Shown here piece after piece: positions 63,836-64,000 of a stretch of DNA of 64,000 nucleotides. This stretch comes from Candidatus Zhuqueibacterota bacterium. Lineage in GTDB: Bacteria > Zhuqueibacterota > Zhuqueibacteria > Residuimicrobiales > Krinioviventaceae. A program made the position numbers and the translations under genes. The stretch is taken from NCBI GenBank assembly GCA_016928775.1, contig JAFGKD010000061.1, forward strand, positions 38,746 through 102,745, in the 5' to 3' direction. The notes under the pieces were generated by a model. The model was not told the DNA's origin and did no database searches. It saw nothing but the letters and a program-made list of their open reading frames with translations. The first letter of the stretch is position 1, and every line of letters starts with the position of its first letter.

Positions 63836-64000
63836 ATGCTCAAGCACAATTTACTTATCATTTTGAGAAACTTTAAACGAAACAAAAGTTCGTTTCTCAT
63901 CAACCTGATCGGCCTCTCCACCGGTTTGGCCTGTGCTTTACTCATTTATCTGTGGGTGAATGACGAACTGCATGTGGACAAATTCCATGCGAATGACAGC
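63836..64000 (+). CDS. Double-module FtsX/MacB-family permease 10, cut by the window end
   Basis: GAGAGG precedes the ATG at 63836. The visible 55 residues start MLKHNLLIILRNFKRNKSS and contain helix 1 GLSTGLACALLIYLWVNDEL, then HVDKFHANDS. They are nearly the same as the start of permease 7, and much of the DNA is also the same. The rest lies outside the window. Confidence 0.85.
   Translation, partial: MLKHNLLIILRNFKRNKSSFLINLIGLSTGLACALLIYLWVNDELHVDKFHANDS

Overview
The window looks like a chromosomal segment of a Gram-negative bacterium of the Fibrobacteres-Chlorobi-Bacteroidetes (FCB) superphylum. Five predicted secreted proteins end in the type IX secretion sorting domain (N-[YFV]-P-N-P-F-N motif), there is a TonB-dependent receptor, and the efflux genes are of types common in that group. 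Moderate GC, good Shine-Dalgarno sites and at least one classical sigma-70-like promoter suggest a lineage such as Calditrichota, Ignavibacteria or candidate phylum KSB1 rather than core Bacteroidetes. That placement is inference; no rRNA or tRNA gene was seen.

Region 1 (1-15.6 kb) is a surface and polysaccharide region. It holds a 5'-truncated GH38-type alpha-mannosidase, a PL1-like pectate lyase, a carbohydrate-binding-module protein, an ArsP/DUF318 permease, a secreted DUF362 protein, a small His-rich membrane protein next to a TonB-dependent receptor with a His-rich N-terminus, a Tat-exported metallophosphoesterase and a right-handed beta-helix protein. Region 2 (15.7-22.4 kb, minus strand) is a complete hydrogenase maturation operon, hypA-hypB-hypF-hypC-hypD-hypE, with a transglutaminase-like membrane protein upstream. 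No hydrogenase structural gene is present.

Region 3 (22.5-30.4 kb, minus strand) holds a seven-repeat secreted protein, a membrane-anchored HSP100/Clp-type AAA+ protein and a Tat-exported Gfo/Idh/MocA oxidoreductase. The AAA+ protein has a C-terminal extension that resembles a class I peptide chain release factor lacking its GGQ segment; it is the most unusual single gene here.

Region 4 (30.5-64 kb) is one large efflux locus. An NtrY-like histidine kinase and an NtrC-type sigma-54 activator are transcribed divergently from a periplasmic adaptor, a TolC-like channel, two LolD/MacB-type ATPases and at least ten large double-module FtsX/MacB permeases: nine complete and one cut by the window end. 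There are also two permease remnants. A sigma-54-type promoter and an upstream near-palindrome sit between the regulator and the adaptor, which ties the two-component system to the efflux genes. The array is interrupted by a four-helix-bundle gene, an antisense Phd/VapC toxin-antitoxin pair, two methyltransferase genes and a DinB-like gene. Many gaps in this locus carry imperfect palindromes built from short degenerate words. The array appears to have grown by duplication and local recombination and may export many related substrates through a shared adaptor and channel.
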